In this document: positions 53,897 through 63,156 of the stretch, in pieces
How positions within the stretch are numbered: the first letter of the stretch is position 1
How the letters are laid out: each line of letters starts with the position of its first letter
DNA from: Achromobacter aloeverae
Lineage (GTDB): Bacteria > Pseudomonadota > Gammaproteobacteria > Burkholderiales > Burkholderiaceae_B
NCBI RefSeq assembly: GCF_004121055.1
Contig: NZ_PYAL01000003.1
Location: 62,001-126,000 of the forward strand
Direction: 5' to 3'
Length of the DNA stretch: 64,000 nt
The notes under the pieces: model-generated
Told to the model about the DNA's origin: nothing
The model's database searches: none
Seen by the model: the letters and a program-made list of their open reading frames with translations, nothing else
Program-made: the position numbers and the translations under genes

Positions 53897-54541
53897 CTAG
53901 GCCTTGTTGTCTTCGTCGACGCCGATGATGATGCGGGCGTCGCTCAAATACTGATACGGAGGAACTTCGAGGTTGTCCGGCGCGGGCTTGTTCTTGAAGA
54001 CGCGGCCGGCGAGGTCGAAGGTGGAGCCGTGGCAGGGGCAGAGGAATCCGCCCTCCCAGTTGGCGGGCATGCCGCTGGAACCACCCTTTTCGAAGTGGGC
54101 GGTCGGCGAACAGCCCAGATGCGTGCAGATGCCGACGCAGACGAACAGCTCGGGCTTGCGCGAGCGGTACTCGTTCTCGGCATACTTGGGCGTGAAGCCC
54201 GGACGCTTGGACTCCGGATCGGCGACCAGGGGGTCGTTGGCCTTGAGGCCGTCGAGCTGCTCTTTCGAGCGATGAATGATCCAGACTGGCTTCCCGCGCC
54301 ATTCGACCGTGATCATCTGGCCGACGGGAATGTCGCCTACGTTGACTTCAACGGGCGCGCCGGCCGCGCGGGCCTTGGCGGAGGGGGCAAATGTACTTAC
54401 AAAGGGCACGGCGGTTGCGACGCCCGCAACGCCACCCAGAGCACAGGCTGTTGTTACCCAAAAACGTCTTGATGGGTCCGGCGGCAAGTTGGTGGGTACT
54501 GCGCCTTCGTCATCTCCATGCACCATCGTGTTCTGACTCAT
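53897..54541 (-). CDS. petA: Ubiquinol-cytochrome c reductase Rieske iron-sulfur subunit
   Basis: A 214-residue protein with a Tat-like/N-terminal membrane helix (about 27-47, WVTTACALGGVAGVATAVPFV, preceded by SRRF) and the Rieske motif CTHLGC ... CPCHGS that binds the [2Fe-2S] cluster. It is first of the petABC operon. The twin-arginine-like RRF before the helix suits export by the tat genes of this window. Confidence 0.95.
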   Translation of the reverse strand: MSQNTMVHGDDEGAVPTNLPPDPSRRFWVTTACALGGVAGVATAVPFVSTFAPSAKARAAGAPVEVNVGDIPVGQMITVEWRGKPVWIIHRSKEQLDGLKANDPLVADPESKRPGFTPKYAENEYRSRKPELFVCVGICTHLGCSPTAHFEKGGSSGMPANWEGGFLCPCHGSTFDLAGRVFKNKPAPDNLEVPPYQYLSDARIIIGVDEDNKA

Positions 54542-54629
54542 CTTCCATCCTTGTTATGCGACCGCGGCCCGTTGGGCAACGGTGTGTAGCATCCCCCCTT
54601 AGAAGGGGTGTGGATATTTGGCTGGCCAT

Positions 54630-54658
54630 TTGTAACAATGTAGCAACCGCGTATTATA
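54630..54658. promoter_or_regulatory. Overlapping divergent promoters of mscL and petABC
   Basis: On the plus strand TTGTAA at 54630-54635 and TATTAT at 54652-54657 are spaced 16 bp and sit upstream of mscL. On the minus strand the same bases read TATAAT (54658-54653) for petA, in a near-palindromic overlap. The two -10 elements therefore compete for one site. Confidence 0.5.
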
Positions 54659-54698
54659 GCCTCAGCCCAATCAAGGGCGTACCCGCACAGGAGCAGAT

Positions 54699-55184
54699 AT
54701 GAGCAAAGCGACTGGATTTCTCAAGGACTTCCGCAACTTCGCCGTCAAGGGCAATGCCGTCGACCTGGCCGTCGGTGTCATCATAGGCGCCGCTTTCGGC
54801 AAGATCGTTGACTCCCTGGTGAAAGACATCGTGATGCCGGTGGTCAATTTCATCCTGGGCGGATCGGTGGACTTCTCCAACAAGTTCATCGTCCTGCACA
54901 TGCCCGAAGGCTACAACGGTCCGATGACGTATGCCGAAATCCTGAAGGCCGGCGGCAATGTCTTCGCATGGGGCAACTTCGTCACCATCCTGATCAACTT
55001 CATCCTGCTGGCTTTCATCATCTTCCTGATGGTCAAGGCCATTGCCCGCGCGCGTTCCACCCTGGATGCCGCGCCGGCCGGTGCGACGCTGGACCAGAAG
55101 CTGCTGACGGAAATCCGCGACCTGCTCCAGTCGCAGCAAGCACAGCAAACGCAGCAGCAGCCGCCGCGCGCGCCGGGCGCGTGA
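54699..55184 (+). CDS. mscL: Large-conductance mechanosensitive channel
   Basis: A 161-residue MscL. It begins [32 protein letters not shown] (TM1), has TM2 at about 80-105 ([22 protein letters not shown]) and ends with a cytoplasmic Q-rich helix ([18 protein letters not shown]). It releases solutes on hypo-osmotic shock. The Q-rich tail is a little longer than in E. coli. Confidence 0.95.
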   Translation: MSKATGFLKDFRNFAVKGNAVDLAVGVIIGAAFGKIVDSLVKDIVMPVVNFILGGSVDFSNKFIVLHMPEGYNGPMTYAEILKAGGNVFAWGNFVTILINFILLAFIIFLMVKAIARARSTLDAAPAGATLDQKLLTEIRDLLQSQQAQQTQQQPPRAPGA

Positions 55185-55270
55185 CGGGACGGTATCGGAA
55201 CGTGCGCGGCATGGCGGCGCCATGCCGCGCACAGCCCTTGCGGGATGGGCCGGACCTGCTCCGGGCGCGC

Positions 55271-56047
55271 CTACACGGGATTGTCGATATCGACGAAGTC
55301 CACGCGGATGCCGAATTCGCGGGCCACGGCCTCGCCCACCGCCTGCACGCCATAGCGCTCGGTGGCATGGTGGCCGGCGCTGATGAAGGTGGTGCCCGTC
55401 TCCCGCGCCGTGTGCACGCAGGATTCCGAGATCTCCCCGGTGATGTAGACCTGCGCGCCGGCATCCAGGGCTTCCGTGTACATGCCCTGCGCGCCGCCGG
55501 TGCACCAGGCGACGCGACCCACCGGCTGCTCCGGATCGCCGATCACTTGCGGCGCGCGCTGCAAGCGGTCCGCGATGCGGGCCGACAGTTCTCCGACCGT
55601 AGCGATACCCGGTGCGCCGCCCAGCCAGACCAGGTTGTCGCGTCCGCAGGTGCGCGGCACGCCATTGGCGTCCACCTCCGGCGCCAGGCCCAGCACACGC
55701 GCCAACTGCGCGTTGTTGCCCAGCCGCGGATGCGCGTCCAGCGGCAGGTGGTAGGCGAAAAGGTTCAGGTCGTGCGCCAGCGTCAACGCCAGCCGTGTGC
55801 GGCGCGGGCCGCGCACGCGCGCATCCTCGTTGCGCCAGAACCAGCCGTGGTGTACCAGCAACGCATCGGCGCCGCGTTCGATCGCGACGCGCAGCAAGGC
55901 TTCGGTCGCTGTGACTCCAGCGATAATATGGCCCACCGATGCCTTGCCTTCCACTTGCAACCCGTTGGGGGCGTAGTCCTTGAAACGCGCCGGTTGCAGC
56001 GTCTGGTCCAGCCAAGCCGCCAGTTCGTGGGTGTCAATTCTCTTCAT
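55271..56047 (-). CDS. Nif3-like dinuclear metal-center protein (YbgI/YqfO family)
   Basis: A 258-residue protein with the family's metal-binding segments: the HHG motif in ALLVHHGWFW and, near the C-terminus, ISAGHHATERYG. The start MKRIDTHELAAWLDQTL is the family N-terminus. Members form hexamers; some act as GTP cyclohydrolase 1 type 2, and their physiological role is debated. Its ATG is 19 bp from the divergent protease ATG, so promoter space is very small. Confidence 0.88.
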   Translation of the reverse strand: MKRIDTHELAAWLDQTLQPARFKDYAPNGLQVEGKASVGHIIAGVTATEALLRVAIERGADALLVHHGWFWRNEDARVRGPRRTRLALTLAHDLNLFAYHLPLDAHPRLGNNAQLARVLGLAPEVDANGVPRTCGRDNLVWLGGAPGIATVGELSARIADRLQRAPQVIGDPEQPVGRVAWCTGGAQGMYTEALDAGAQVYITGEISESCVHTARETGTTFISAGHHATERYGVQAVGEAVAREFGIRVDFVDIDNPV

Positions 56048-56066
56048 AGCCTTGCCTTGTAGGATC

Positions 56067-57230
56067 ATGCGTCGACTCTGGCTGATATTCGCCCAGGCCG
56101 TCACGGTCAGTCTTGCCATTCTATTCGTGGTCTCGGTCTTGCGACCCGACTGGGTGAGCCTGGGCGGCCGTGGCGCGCCCGCGACGCTGGCGACGGAGCC
56201 ACCGGCCATGGCGCCCGCGCCGGCACGGCCCGTGACCCTGCCGTCCTTTGCCGGAGCCGTGGCGCGGGCGGCGCCCGCGGTGGTCAATGTGTATACGGCC
56301 AAGCATGTCGACGTGCCGCTGATTCCCCTGCCCAGCGATCCGGTCCTGCGCGATCTGCTGGGGCAATTGCCCGGCGCCGCGCGGCGGCATGAATCGACCA
56401 GCCTGGGGTCGGGCGTCATCGTGCGCGCCGGCTACGTGCTGACGAACTACCACGTGGTGGAAGCCGCCGATGCCATCGAGGTGGCGCTGGCCGATGGCCG
56501 CGAAACCGCCGCGCAGGTAGTGGGCGCGGATCCCGAAACCGACCTGGCGGTGCTCAAGCTGCCCGCGCAGTTCGGCGAAACGCCGGTGGCCACGCTGGGG
56601 TCGGACGGAGGGCTGAAGGTCGGCGATATCGTGCTGGCCATCGGCAATCCCTTTGGCGTGGGGCAGACGACCACGCAGGGCATCGTGTCGGCGCTGGGGC
56701 GCAACCGCCTGGGCTTGAATACCTACGAGAATTTCATCCAGACGGACGCCGCCATCAATCCCGGCAACTCCGGAGGCGCCCTGATCGATGCCGCGGGCAA
56801 CGTGGTGGGCATCAATACCGCGATCTACTCGCAGTCGGGCGGTTCGCTGGGGATAGGCTTTGCCGTTCCCATCGATACGGCGCGCTCGGTCATGGACGAG
56901 ATCATCCGCACCGGCCAGGTCAAGCGCGGCTGGCTGGGCGTGGAGCCGCAGGACCTGACGCCGGAGCTGGCGCGCGCCTTCCGGCTGGCCAGCAACAGCG
57001 GCGTGATCATCGCGGGCGTGATGCGCGACGGGCCGGCGGGACGCGGGGGCCTGCGGGTGGGCGATATCGTGCGCAGCATCGACGGTAATGAAGTGCAGAA
57101 CACGACGTCCATGCTGGCCATGATCGCCTTGCTGCCGCCTGGCCAGGAAGTGATCGTGACCGTGTTGCGCAATGGCCGCATGGTGAACCTGAAGGTCAAG
57201 ATAGGCGTGCGGCCCCAGCGGTCGAGGTAG
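56067..57230 (+). CDS. DegS/DegQ-type periplasmic serine protease
   Basis: A 387-residue trypsin-like protease. It has an N-terminal membrane anchor (residues 4-24), catalytic His in LTNYHVVEAA, Asp in ETDLAVL and Ser in NPGNSGGAL, and one C-terminal PDZ domain (about 280-380). One PDZ plus an uncleaved anchor resemble DegS/AlgW, the regulated sigma-E-pathway proteases. No rseA or sigma-E gene is nearby, so the substrate is open. The start ATG at 56067 has AGGAT upstream. Confidence 0.88.
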   Translation: MRRLWLIFAQAVTVSLAILFVVSVLRPDWVSLGGRGAPATLATEPPAMAPAPARPVTLPSFAGAVARAAPAVVNVYTAKHVDVPLIPLPSDPVLRDLLGQLPGAARRHESTSLGSGVIVRAGYVLTNYHVVEAADAIEVALADGRETAAQVVGADPETDLAVLKLPAQFGETPVATLGSDGGLKVGDIVLAIGNPFGVGQTTTQGIVSALGRNRLGLNTYENFIQTDAAINPGNSGGALIDAAGNVVGINTAIYSQSGGSLGIGFAVPIDTARSVMDEIIRTGQVKRGWLGVEPQDLTPELARAFRLASNSGVIIAGVMRDGPAGRGGLRVGDIVRSIDGNEVQNTTSMLAMIALLPPGQEVIVTVLRNGRMVNLKVKIGVRPQRSR

Positions 57231-57693
57231 ACGGCAGGCGCCCTTGGGCGACCAGTCGCACCACCGCGATGATCTTGCGCCGTTCCGCGGCGGTCAAGGT
57301 GGCCATCAGGCGCTTCATTTCCGCGACGTCGTCCTCGCCATGCGATATCGGCCGCGGCGTCCACGGTTGCCGGCGTCCCTGGGGTTTCCCCAGCTGGTCT
57401 CCGCGTTGTTCCCCGTGTGGTTCCCCCTCCTGCCCCTGCGGCCCTTCCGATGCCTGGGCGCGGGCCAGCCCCCGCAGCCGCGCCGCCGGTCCATCGCCAT
57501 GCAGCCATTCCGGATTCACGGACAGCGCGCGCGCCAGCCGGGCCACGGTAGCAATGGACGGCAGGTAGCCGGGCCGGTTGGCCAATATCCGATGGATGGA
57601 GGTTTGTGGCACACCGGACAAGCGCGCCAAATGCCGCTGGCTGCGTATGCCGCGCCAACGCATCAATGAGGAAAGGCGGTCAGCGATGTTCAT
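57196..57693 (-). CDS. XRE-type helix-turn-helix regulator
   Basis: A 165-residue protein. An N-terminal XRE helix-turn-helix (QRHLARLSGVPQTSIHRILANRP, about residues 19-41) precedes a Gln/Gly/Pro-rich linker and a C-terminal helix (AEMKRLMATLTAAERRKIIAVVRLVAQG). Its last 35 bp overlap the protease gene on the other strand. The target is unknown. Confidence 0.75.
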   Translation of the reverse strand: MNIADRLSSLMRWRGIRSQRHLARLSGVPQTSIHRILANRPGYLPSIATVARLARALSVNPEWLHGDGPAARLRGLARAQASEGPQGQEGEPHGEQRGDQLGKPQGRRQPWTPRPISHGEDDVAEMKRLMATLTAAERRKIIAVVRLVAQGRLPSTSTAGAARLS

Positions 57694-57788
57694 GCGCCTA
57701 CTGTACGGACGCGCACCGCAGCCTACAAGTGTGAAACGGTCTGGTTTTTGCGTCCGCGTTCGGACGCGGGGGTAGGAATCGTCCGAAG

Positions 57789-57836
57789 CTTCAGCCGGGT
57801 CTTCAGTCGGGCCTTCGGTTGGACCTTCAGTCCTTC
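57789..57836. repeat. Tandem 12-bp repeat at the tatC stop
   Basis: Four units resembling CTTCAGCCGGGT lie at 57789, 57801, 57813 and 57825. The tatC stop codon lies in the last unit. Units are a multiple of three long. Confidence 0.7.
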
Positions 57837-58618
57837 TCCACCAGCGCGTTCTCGCGGTCCGTCATGGCATTCTTGTTGGGCTGCACCATGCGCGCGCAGA
57901 TCAGGCCCAGCTCGAACAGCAGGCATAGCGGCACCGCCAGCAGGAACTGGCTGACGACGTCGGGCGGCGTCACCACGGCGGCGATGACGAACGCACCCAC
58001 CACGACATAGCCGCGCGCGCTGCTCAGCTTCTTGACGTCGACGACGCCGAAACGCACCAGCAGCACCACGATCACCGGGACTTCGAAGGTGATGCCGAAG
58101 GCCAGGAACATGGTCATCACGAAGCCCAGGTAGGCTTCGATGTCCGGCGCCGTCGTGATCGAGTTCGGCGCGATGTGGGCGATGAAGTGGAAGATAGTGT
58201 GGAAGACGACGAAGTAGCAGAAAGCCATGCCGGCGAGGAACAGCACCGTGGTCGAGACGATCAGCGGCAGCGCCAGGCGCTTTTCGTGCTTGTACAGGCC
58301 GGGGGCGACGAAGGCCCAGGCCTGCCAGAGCACCACGGGCAGGGCGATGACGAAAGCCGCCATCATCGTGACCTTCAGCGGCACCATGAAGGGCGTGATC
58401 ACGCCGATGGCGATCATGTGCGTGCCTTCCGGCAGCGATGCCAGCATCGGGCGCGCCAGCAGGTCGTAGATCTTCGCGGTGCCCGGGTACAGGAAGAGCG
58501 CGACGAAGACGACCAGCACCGCGAGCACCGCGCGTATCAGGCGCGCGCGCAGCTCGATCAGGTGGGACATGAAGCTGTCTTCCTGCCCTTCTTCTTCGTG
58601 GGGGACTTCCTGGCTCAC
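57827..58618 (-). CDS. tatC: Sec-independent protein translocase TatC
   Basis: A 263-residue six-helix membrane protein. The cytoplasmic SHLIELRARL start, the LYKHEKR loop and helices such as TVLFLAGMAFCYFVVFHTIFHFI fit the family. With TatB it forms the receptor for twin-arginine signal peptides. The start is a GTG at 58618, overlapping the tatB stop by four bases (GTGA). C-terminal residues run into the tandem repeat. Confidence 0.96.
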   Translation of the reverse strand: MSQEVPHEEEGQEDSFMSHLIELRARLIRAVLAVLVVFVALFLYPGTAKIYDLLARPMLASLPEGTHMIAIGVITPFMVPLKVTMMAAFVIALPVVLWQAWAFVAPGLYKHEKRLALPLIVSTTVLFLAGMAFCYFVVFHTIFHFIAHIAPNSITTAPDIEAYLGFVMTMFLAFGITFEVPVIVVLLVRFGVVDVKKLSSARGYVVVGAFVIAAVVTPPDVVSQFLLAVPLCLLFELGLICARMVQPNKNAMTDRENALVEKD

Positions 58619-59340
58619 GTGGGCGTACCGGTAGGCGGTTGAGTGGGCGTCGCCGGCTTCGCCGGCGCGGGGATGGAGGGCGCCGGGACGCCATGCAGCA
58701 CCGCCTCGGCGTTGGCTTCGGGGTTGGCGCCGGGAGTGACCTCGGACCTGGCCGGCGGGGGCGTGCCAGCGGGCGTCGCCGCGTCCGTGGTGGCCGGGGC
58801 AGTGGCCGGCGCTGCCGCGGGTTCGGTGGTAGATGCGGCGGTAGATGCAGTGGTAGATGCGGCGGCGGGCGAGGCAGTCGATGCAGCGGCCGGGTTCGCA
58901 GGGGCCGCCGGGTCGACGCTACCGGTCGTATCGACACTACCGGGGGCCGTATCGGCGGGACCGGCCGCGTCCGCCTTATGGACCAGCAGCCCGTCTTCGT
59001 CCACCACGGGCGTCGACAGAGACAGCGCACCGCTGGCGGCCTTGGCGGCGTCGTCCAGCTCCTGGCGCAGCGCCTGGGCCGGCTCGCGCAGCGACTCCGT
59101 GGTGTCGCGCCCGGATGTCTGCACGGCCTGCGCCGCGTTCTCCATCTCGCTCTTGAACTTGCGCAGCTCGTCGAGTTCGATCTCGCGACGGATGTCGCTC
59201 TTGACGTCGTTGACGTAGCGCTGCGCGCGACCCAGCAGATGGCCGACCGTGCGGGCGACCTTGGGCAGGCGTTCGGGGCCGATGACGATCAGCGCGATGA
59301 CGCCGATCACCACCAGCTCCCCCATACTCATATCAAACAT
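58615..59340 (-). CDS. tatB: Sec-independent protein translocase TatB
   Basis: A 241-residue protein. The N-terminal membrane helix and amphipathic helix (FDMSMGELVVIGVIALIVIGPERLPKVARTVG) are typical of TatB. A very long Ala/Thr/Pro/Ser-rich C-terminal region (about residues 120-241) contains AST- and PAP-type repeats. The normal length is about 170, so the tail is enlarged. It is the second gene of tatABC, 75 bp after tatA. Confidence 0.93.
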   Translation of the reverse strand: MFDMSMGELVVIGVIALIVIGPERLPKVARTVGHLLGRAQRYVNDVKSDIRREIELDELRKFKSEMENAAQAVQTSGRDTTESLREPAQALRQELDDAAKAASGALSLSTPVVDEDGLLVHKADAAGPADTAPGSVDTTGSVDPAAPANPAAASTASPAAASTTASTAASTTEPAAAPATAPATTDAATPAGTPPPARSEVTPGANPEANAEAVLHGVPAPSIPAPAKPATPTQPPTGTPT

Positions 59341-59415
59341 GCGACGGCCGTAGAGGGAAAAGGCGCCCGCCGGCGGCCGCATGGCGGCCAGCCGCGCAGG
59401 GCGCGGGCTGCGGGA

Positions 59416-59646
59416 TCAGGAGTGGGTTTTTTCCTTGGCCTGGACGTCGATGGTATCGCCGCCGACACGCTGCTGCACCGGAGGCTCGGCGTCGGCGCGG
59501 TCGCCGCTGGCGTCCTTCATGCCTTCCTTGAAGCCCTTGACGGCCCCGCCCAGGTCGCCGCCGATGTTGCGCAGCTTCTTAGTGCCAAAAATCATCGCCA
59601 CGACGACGAGGACGATCAACCAATGCCAAATGCTGAGACTGCCCAT
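59416..59646 (-). CDS. tatA: Sec-independent protein translocase TatA
   Basis: A 76-residue protein with one membrane helix ([22 protein letters not shown]), an amphipathic helix ([21 protein letters not shown]) and a charged tail. TatA polymerises to form the translocation site. The ATG at 59646 is preferred; an upstream start at 59709 would add an unlikely basic extension. It starts 16 bp after the HIT gene. Confidence 0.95.
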   Translation of the reverse strand: MGSLSIWHWLIVLVVVAMIFGTKKLRNIGGDLGGAVKGFKEGMKDASGDRADAEPPVQQRVGGDTIDVQAKEKTHS

Positions 59647-59662
59647 GACGGTTCTCCGTAAT

Positions 59663-60031
59663 TCAAGCGTTCGGGGCTGCGCGGCCCGCCCAGGGCCGCG
59701 AACCGCCAATTATGTGGAAATGCAGATGCGGGACTTCCTGCCCGCCCTCGGCGCCGGAATTGACGACGATGCGGAACCCGCCTTGTGGGCCAGGATTGCA
59801 GCCGTTCTCGGCCGCCAATCGGGGTGCCATTGCCATCATTCTACCCAACCAGCCGGCGTCCTCGGGCGTGACATCCTGCATGGACGCGATGTGGCGGCGT
59901 GGGATGAGCAGCAGATGCACCGGCGCGGCGGGATTGATGTCATGGAAGGCGACGAAGTCGTCGTCCTCGTAGACCTTCTTGGCCGGGATTTCGCCACGGC
60001 CGATCTTGCAGAAGATACAGTTTTCGCTCAT
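59663..60031 (-). CDS. hinT: HIT-family protein (HinT-like)
   Basis: A 122-residue histidine-triad protein. [21 protein letters not shown] start with two Zn-binding cysteines and the triad HLHFHIIGG near the end are clear. It hydrolyses adenosine phosphoramidates. The position between his and tat genes is the one known in Bordetella and relatives. Confidence 0.92.
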   Translation of the reverse strand: MSENCIFCKIGRGEIPAKKVYEDDDFVAFHDINPAAPVHLLLIPRRHIASMQDVTPEDAGWLGRMMAMAPRLAAENGCNPGPQGGFRIVVNSGAEGGQEVPHLHFHIIGGSRPWAGRAAPNA

Positions 60032-60068
60032 GTGCCCTCGATACGGTATGGCGGCCCCGGAACGTCCG

Positions 60069-60413
60069 TCAGGACGCCGGCCGGCTGGCCTTTTCGACCA
60101 GGCCGGACAGGCCTTCGCGGCGGCCCAGTTCGGCCAGCACGTCTTCGGGCCGCAGATTGTAATGAGTCAACGCGACAAGGCAATGAAACCACAGGTCGGC
60201 GGTTTCGCTGACGATGCGTTCCGGCACCCCGTCCTTGGCCGCCATGACCAGTTCGGTGGCTTCCTCGCCGATTTTCTTGAGGAAGGCGTCCGGGCCCCGC
60301 GAGAGCAGCTTGGCCACGTAGGACGAGGCCGGGTCGCCGCCGTTCCGCGGGCGGCGGCTCTCCAGGGTGTCGGCGATGCGCGCCAGCACGTCGGCGCTTG
60401 CGGGGGCGTTCAT
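60069..60413 (-). CDS. hisE: Phosphoribosyl-ATP pyrophosphatase
   Basis: A 114-residue MazG-like all-helical protein with the family core [14 protein letters not shown] and [18 protein letters not shown]. It removes pyrophosphate from phosphoribosyl-ATP, step two of histidine synthesis. The ATG overlaps the hisI stop. Confidence 0.95.
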   Translation of the reverse strand: MNAPASADVLARIADTLESRRPRNGGDPASSYVAKLLSRGPDAFLKKIGEEATELVMAAKDGVPERIVSETADLWFHCLVALTHYNLRPEDVLAELGRREGLSGLVEKASRPAS

Positions 60414-60817
60414 TTGTAAATCAGCTCCGGGTCCTTCAGGACGGGATCCACGGTGGTCCAGGTGGCGTCCGCGCCCTGGCCGTCCAGGCGGCGGAAAAAG
60501 CAGCTGGCACGGCCGGTGTGGCAGGCGATGCCGCCCTGCTGCTCTACCTTGAGCAGCACGACGTCGCCGTCGCAGTCCAGGCGCAGTTCCCGGACCAGCT
60601 GGGCGTGGCCGGACTCCTCGCCCTTGCGCCACAGGCGCTTGCGCGAGCGCGACCAATAAACCGCGCGGCCGGTGGCGGCGGTTTCGGCCAGGGATTCGCG
60701 ATTCATCCAGGCCACCATCAGGATCTGGCCGTTGGCGGCATCCTGGGCAATGGCGGGTATCAGGCCGTTATCGTCGAATTCGACGTCGGCCAGCCAGGCG
60801 GGAGAGTTATCCATCAT
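60410..60817 (-). CDS. hisI: Phosphoribosyl-AMP cyclohydrolase
   Basis: A 135-residue enzyme. Zn/Mg ligands include DCDGD and [12 protein letters not shown] near the C-terminus, and [14 protein letters not shown] in the N-terminal half is typical. It opens the purine ring of PR-AMP. The ATG at 60817 overlaps the hisF TGA (ATGA). A second adjacent ATG could serve. Confidence 0.95.
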   Translation of the reverse strand: MMDNSPAWLADVEFDDNGLIPAIAQDAANGQILMVAWMNRESLAETAATGRAVYWSRSRKRLWRKGEESGHAQLVRELRLDCDGDVVLLKVEQQGGIACHTGRASCFFRRLDGQGADATWTTVDPVLKDPELIYK

Positions 60818-61632
60818 GCGTCCAATCGTACCGCAATGCCTTGATCGGCCATGAAACGTTTGCATTCGCCCACGGTGTGCTCGCCGTAGTGGAAAATGCT
60901 GGCGGCCAGCACGGCGCTGGCGCGGCCGGTGGTGACGCCGTCGGCCAGGTGCTGCAACGTCCCCACGCCGCCCGAGGCGATCACCGGGACGGGCACGGCG
61001 TCGGACACGGCGCGGGTCAGCGCCAGGTCGAAGCCGGACTTGGTGCCGTCGCGGTCCATGCTGGTCAGCAGGATTTCCCCGGCGCCGTATTGCGCCATGC
61101 GGCGGGCCCACTGCACGGCATCGATGCCGGTGGCCTTGCGGCCGCCGTGGGTAAAGACTTCCCAGCGGTCTTCCTCGCCGGGTGCCGAGACGCGGCGCGC
61201 GTCGATGGCCACCACGATGCATTGCGACCCGTGGTAGTCCGACGCCGCGCGCACCAGTTCCGGATTGGCCACGGCCGCGCTGTTGATGCTGATCTTGTCG
61301 GCGCCGGCGTTGAGCAGGCGCTGGATGTCCGAGACCTGGCGCACGCCGCCGCCCACGGTCAGCGGGATGAAGACCTGCGAGGCCACCTGCTCGATGATGG
61401 GCAGGATGAGGTCGCGGCCGTCGCTGGTCGCGGTGATGTCCAGGAAGGTGAGCTCGTCGGCGCCCTGCTCGTCATAACGACGGGCGATTTCGACGGGATC
61501 GCCCGCGTCGATCAGGTTGACGAAGTTCACGCCCTTGACCACGCGCCCGGCGGTCACGTCCAGGCAGGGAATGATGCGTCGCGTCAAGGCGTTGTCGCCG
61601 GTGAGCGAGGCGCTGCTTGCGTTGGCTGTCAT
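60814..61632 (-). CDS. hisF: Imidazole glycerol phosphate synthase, cyclase subunit
   Basis: A 272-residue TIM-barrel protein. The core [22 protein letters not shown] carries the catalytic Asp, and [16 protein letters not shown] the second one. With HisH it makes imidazole glycerol phosphate and AICAR. The N-terminus has about 16 extra residues ([17 protein letters not shown]). Overlaps hisA by four bases. Confidence 0.95.
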   Translation of the reverse strand: MTANASSASLTGDNALTRRIIPCLDVTAGRVVKGVNFVNLIDAGDPVEIARRYDEQGADELTFLDITATSDGRDLILPIIEQVASQVFIPLTVGGGVRQVSDIQRLLNAGADKISINSAAVANPELVRAASDYHGSQCIVVAIDARRVSAPGEEDRWEVFTHGGRKATGIDAVQWARRMAQYGAGEILLTSMDRDGTKSGFDLALTRAVSDAVPVPVIASGGVGTLQHLADGVTTGRASAVLAASIFHYGEHTVGECKRFMADQGIAVRLDA

Positions 61633-62372
61633 TGCTTGCCCAGTTCGTCGGCGCGCGTCTGGGCGGCCTGGAAGTCGAGCGCGCCTTCGTAGATGCTGCG
61701 GCCCAGGATGGCGCCTTCGACGCCCTCTTCTTCCACGGCGCACAGGGCTTCGATGTCCTGGATGCCGGCGATGCCGCCCGACGCGTAGATGGGGATGCGC
61801 ACATGCTGCGCCAGGCGCACCGTGGCATCCACGTTCACGCCGGACAGCATGCCGTCGCGGCCGATGTCGGTGTAGATGATGGCTTCGCAGCCGTAGTCCT
61901 CGAACTTGCTGGCCAGGTCCAGGACGTCGTGGCGCGTCAGCTTGCTCCAGCCGTCGGTCGCGACCTTGCCGTCGCGCGCGTCCAGGCCGACGATGATGCT
62001 GCCCGGGAAGGCGCCGCATGCATCGTGCAGGAAGCCAGGGTTCTTGACCGCGGCGGTGCCGATGATGACGTAGGAAATCCCGTTGTCGAGATAGCGCTCG
62101 ATGGTGTCGAGGTCGCGGATGCCGCCCCCGATCTGCACCGGGATTTCATCGCCGACCGCATCGACGATGGCCTTGATGACGGCCTCGTTGCGCGGTTTGC
62201 CGGCGACCGCGCCGTTCAGGTCGACCAGATGCAGGCGCCGCGCGCCCTGGTCCAGCCAATGCGTGGCCATGGCGGCGGGGTCTTCGGAGAACACCGTTGC
62301 ATCGTCCAGGTCGCCCTGGCGCAGGCGGACGCAGCGCCCGTCTTTAAGGTCGATGGCGGGGATCAGCAGCAT
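61629..62372 (-). CDS. hisA: 1-(5-phosphoribosyl)-5-((5-phosphoribosylamino)methylideneamino)imidazole-4-carboxamide isomerase
   Basis: A 247-residue TIM barrel. [21 protein letters not shown] carries the catalytic Asp8, and [15 protein letters not shown] the second phosphate site and Asp. It performs the Amadori isomerisation in histidine synthesis. The ATG at 62372 gives the family N-terminus. Confidence 0.95.
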   Translation of the reverse strand: MLLIPAIDLKDGRCVRLRQGDLDDATVFSEDPAAMATHWLDQGARRLHLVDLNGAVAGKPRNEAVIKAIVDAVGDEIPVQIGGGIRDLDTIERYLDNGISYVIIGTAAVKNPGFLHDACGAFPGSIIVGLDARDGKVATDGWSKLTRHDVLDLASKFEDYGCEAIIYTDIGRDGMLSGVNVDATVRLAQHVRIPIYASGGIAGIQDIEALCAVEEEGVEGAILGRSIYEGALDFQAAQTRADELGKQ

Positions 62373-62462
62373 GATAGATAGCGCGTAAGAATTTTCGTTG
62401 GTCGGAACAGAATGGGCCTGGTCGGTCAGGCAATGGCGCCGCCGGTGAGGGCGTTCAGGCAA

Positions 62463-63134
62463 TCAAGGGCGCCAGTCTACAAAATTGCGATACATCCGCA
62501 ATCCATATTCGGCGCTCTTTTCGGGGTGGAACTGCACCGCGAAAATGTTAGCCGTGGCCACCGCGCAGGTAAAGGAACCGCCGTAATCGCTTTCCCCAAC
62601 GATAATCGAGGGGTCGGCGGGGACGGCGTAATAACTATGCACGAAATAGAAGTGCGCATGGTCCGGAATCCCTGCCCAGATGGGATGAGATCGCGACTGC
62701 CGGACTTGGTTCCAGCCCATGTGGGGCACTTTCAGCAATTCCTGCTGCGGCAGCGCCGGATGTTCTTCGTAGGCGCCGACGGGCGCCGCGTACTGCGGGC
62801 CGCTGAAACGGTGGACCACGCCGGGGAAAATGCCCAGGCAGATGGTCGGGCCTTCCTCGCTGGTGTCGAACAGCATTTGCTCGCCCACGCAAACGGCCAG
62901 CAGCGGCTTGTTGCGCGCCGCGCGCATGACGGCTTCGCGCAGGCCCGATTCGTTGAGCGTGCGCATGCAGTCGGCCATGGCGCCCTGGCCAGGGAACACG
63001 ACGCGATCGGCCGCGTCGATGTCGGCGGCCTGGTTGCAGATACGGATGTCGGCGTCCGGCGCGGCGTGCGCGAGGGCGCGCGCCACGGAGTGGAAGTTGC
63101 CCATGCCGTAGTCGACGATAGCGATGGAAGTCAC
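62463..63134 (-). CDS. hisH: Imidazole glycerol phosphate synthase, glutamine amidotransferase subunit
   Basis: A 223-residue class I amidotransferase. The nucleophile is in [13 protein letters not shown], and the His-Glu pair is in [12 protein letters not shown]. The start is GTG (63134), giving [15 protein letters not shown]; no ATG fits. It supplies ammonia to HisF. It starts 22 bp after hisB. Confidence 0.94.
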   Translation of the reverse strand: MTSIAIVDYGMGNFHSVARALAHAAPDADIRICNQAADIDAADRVVFPGQGAMADCMRTLNESGLREAVMRAARNKPLLAVCVGEQMLFDTSEEGPTICLGIFPGVVHRFSGPQYAAPVGAYEEHPALPQQELLKVPHMGWNQVRQSRSHPIWAGIPDHAHFYFVHSYYAVPADPSIIVGESDYGGSFTCAVATANIFAVQFHPEKSAEYGLRMYRNFVDWRP

Positions 63135-63156
63135 GAAGGTATGCCCGATAGCCAGG

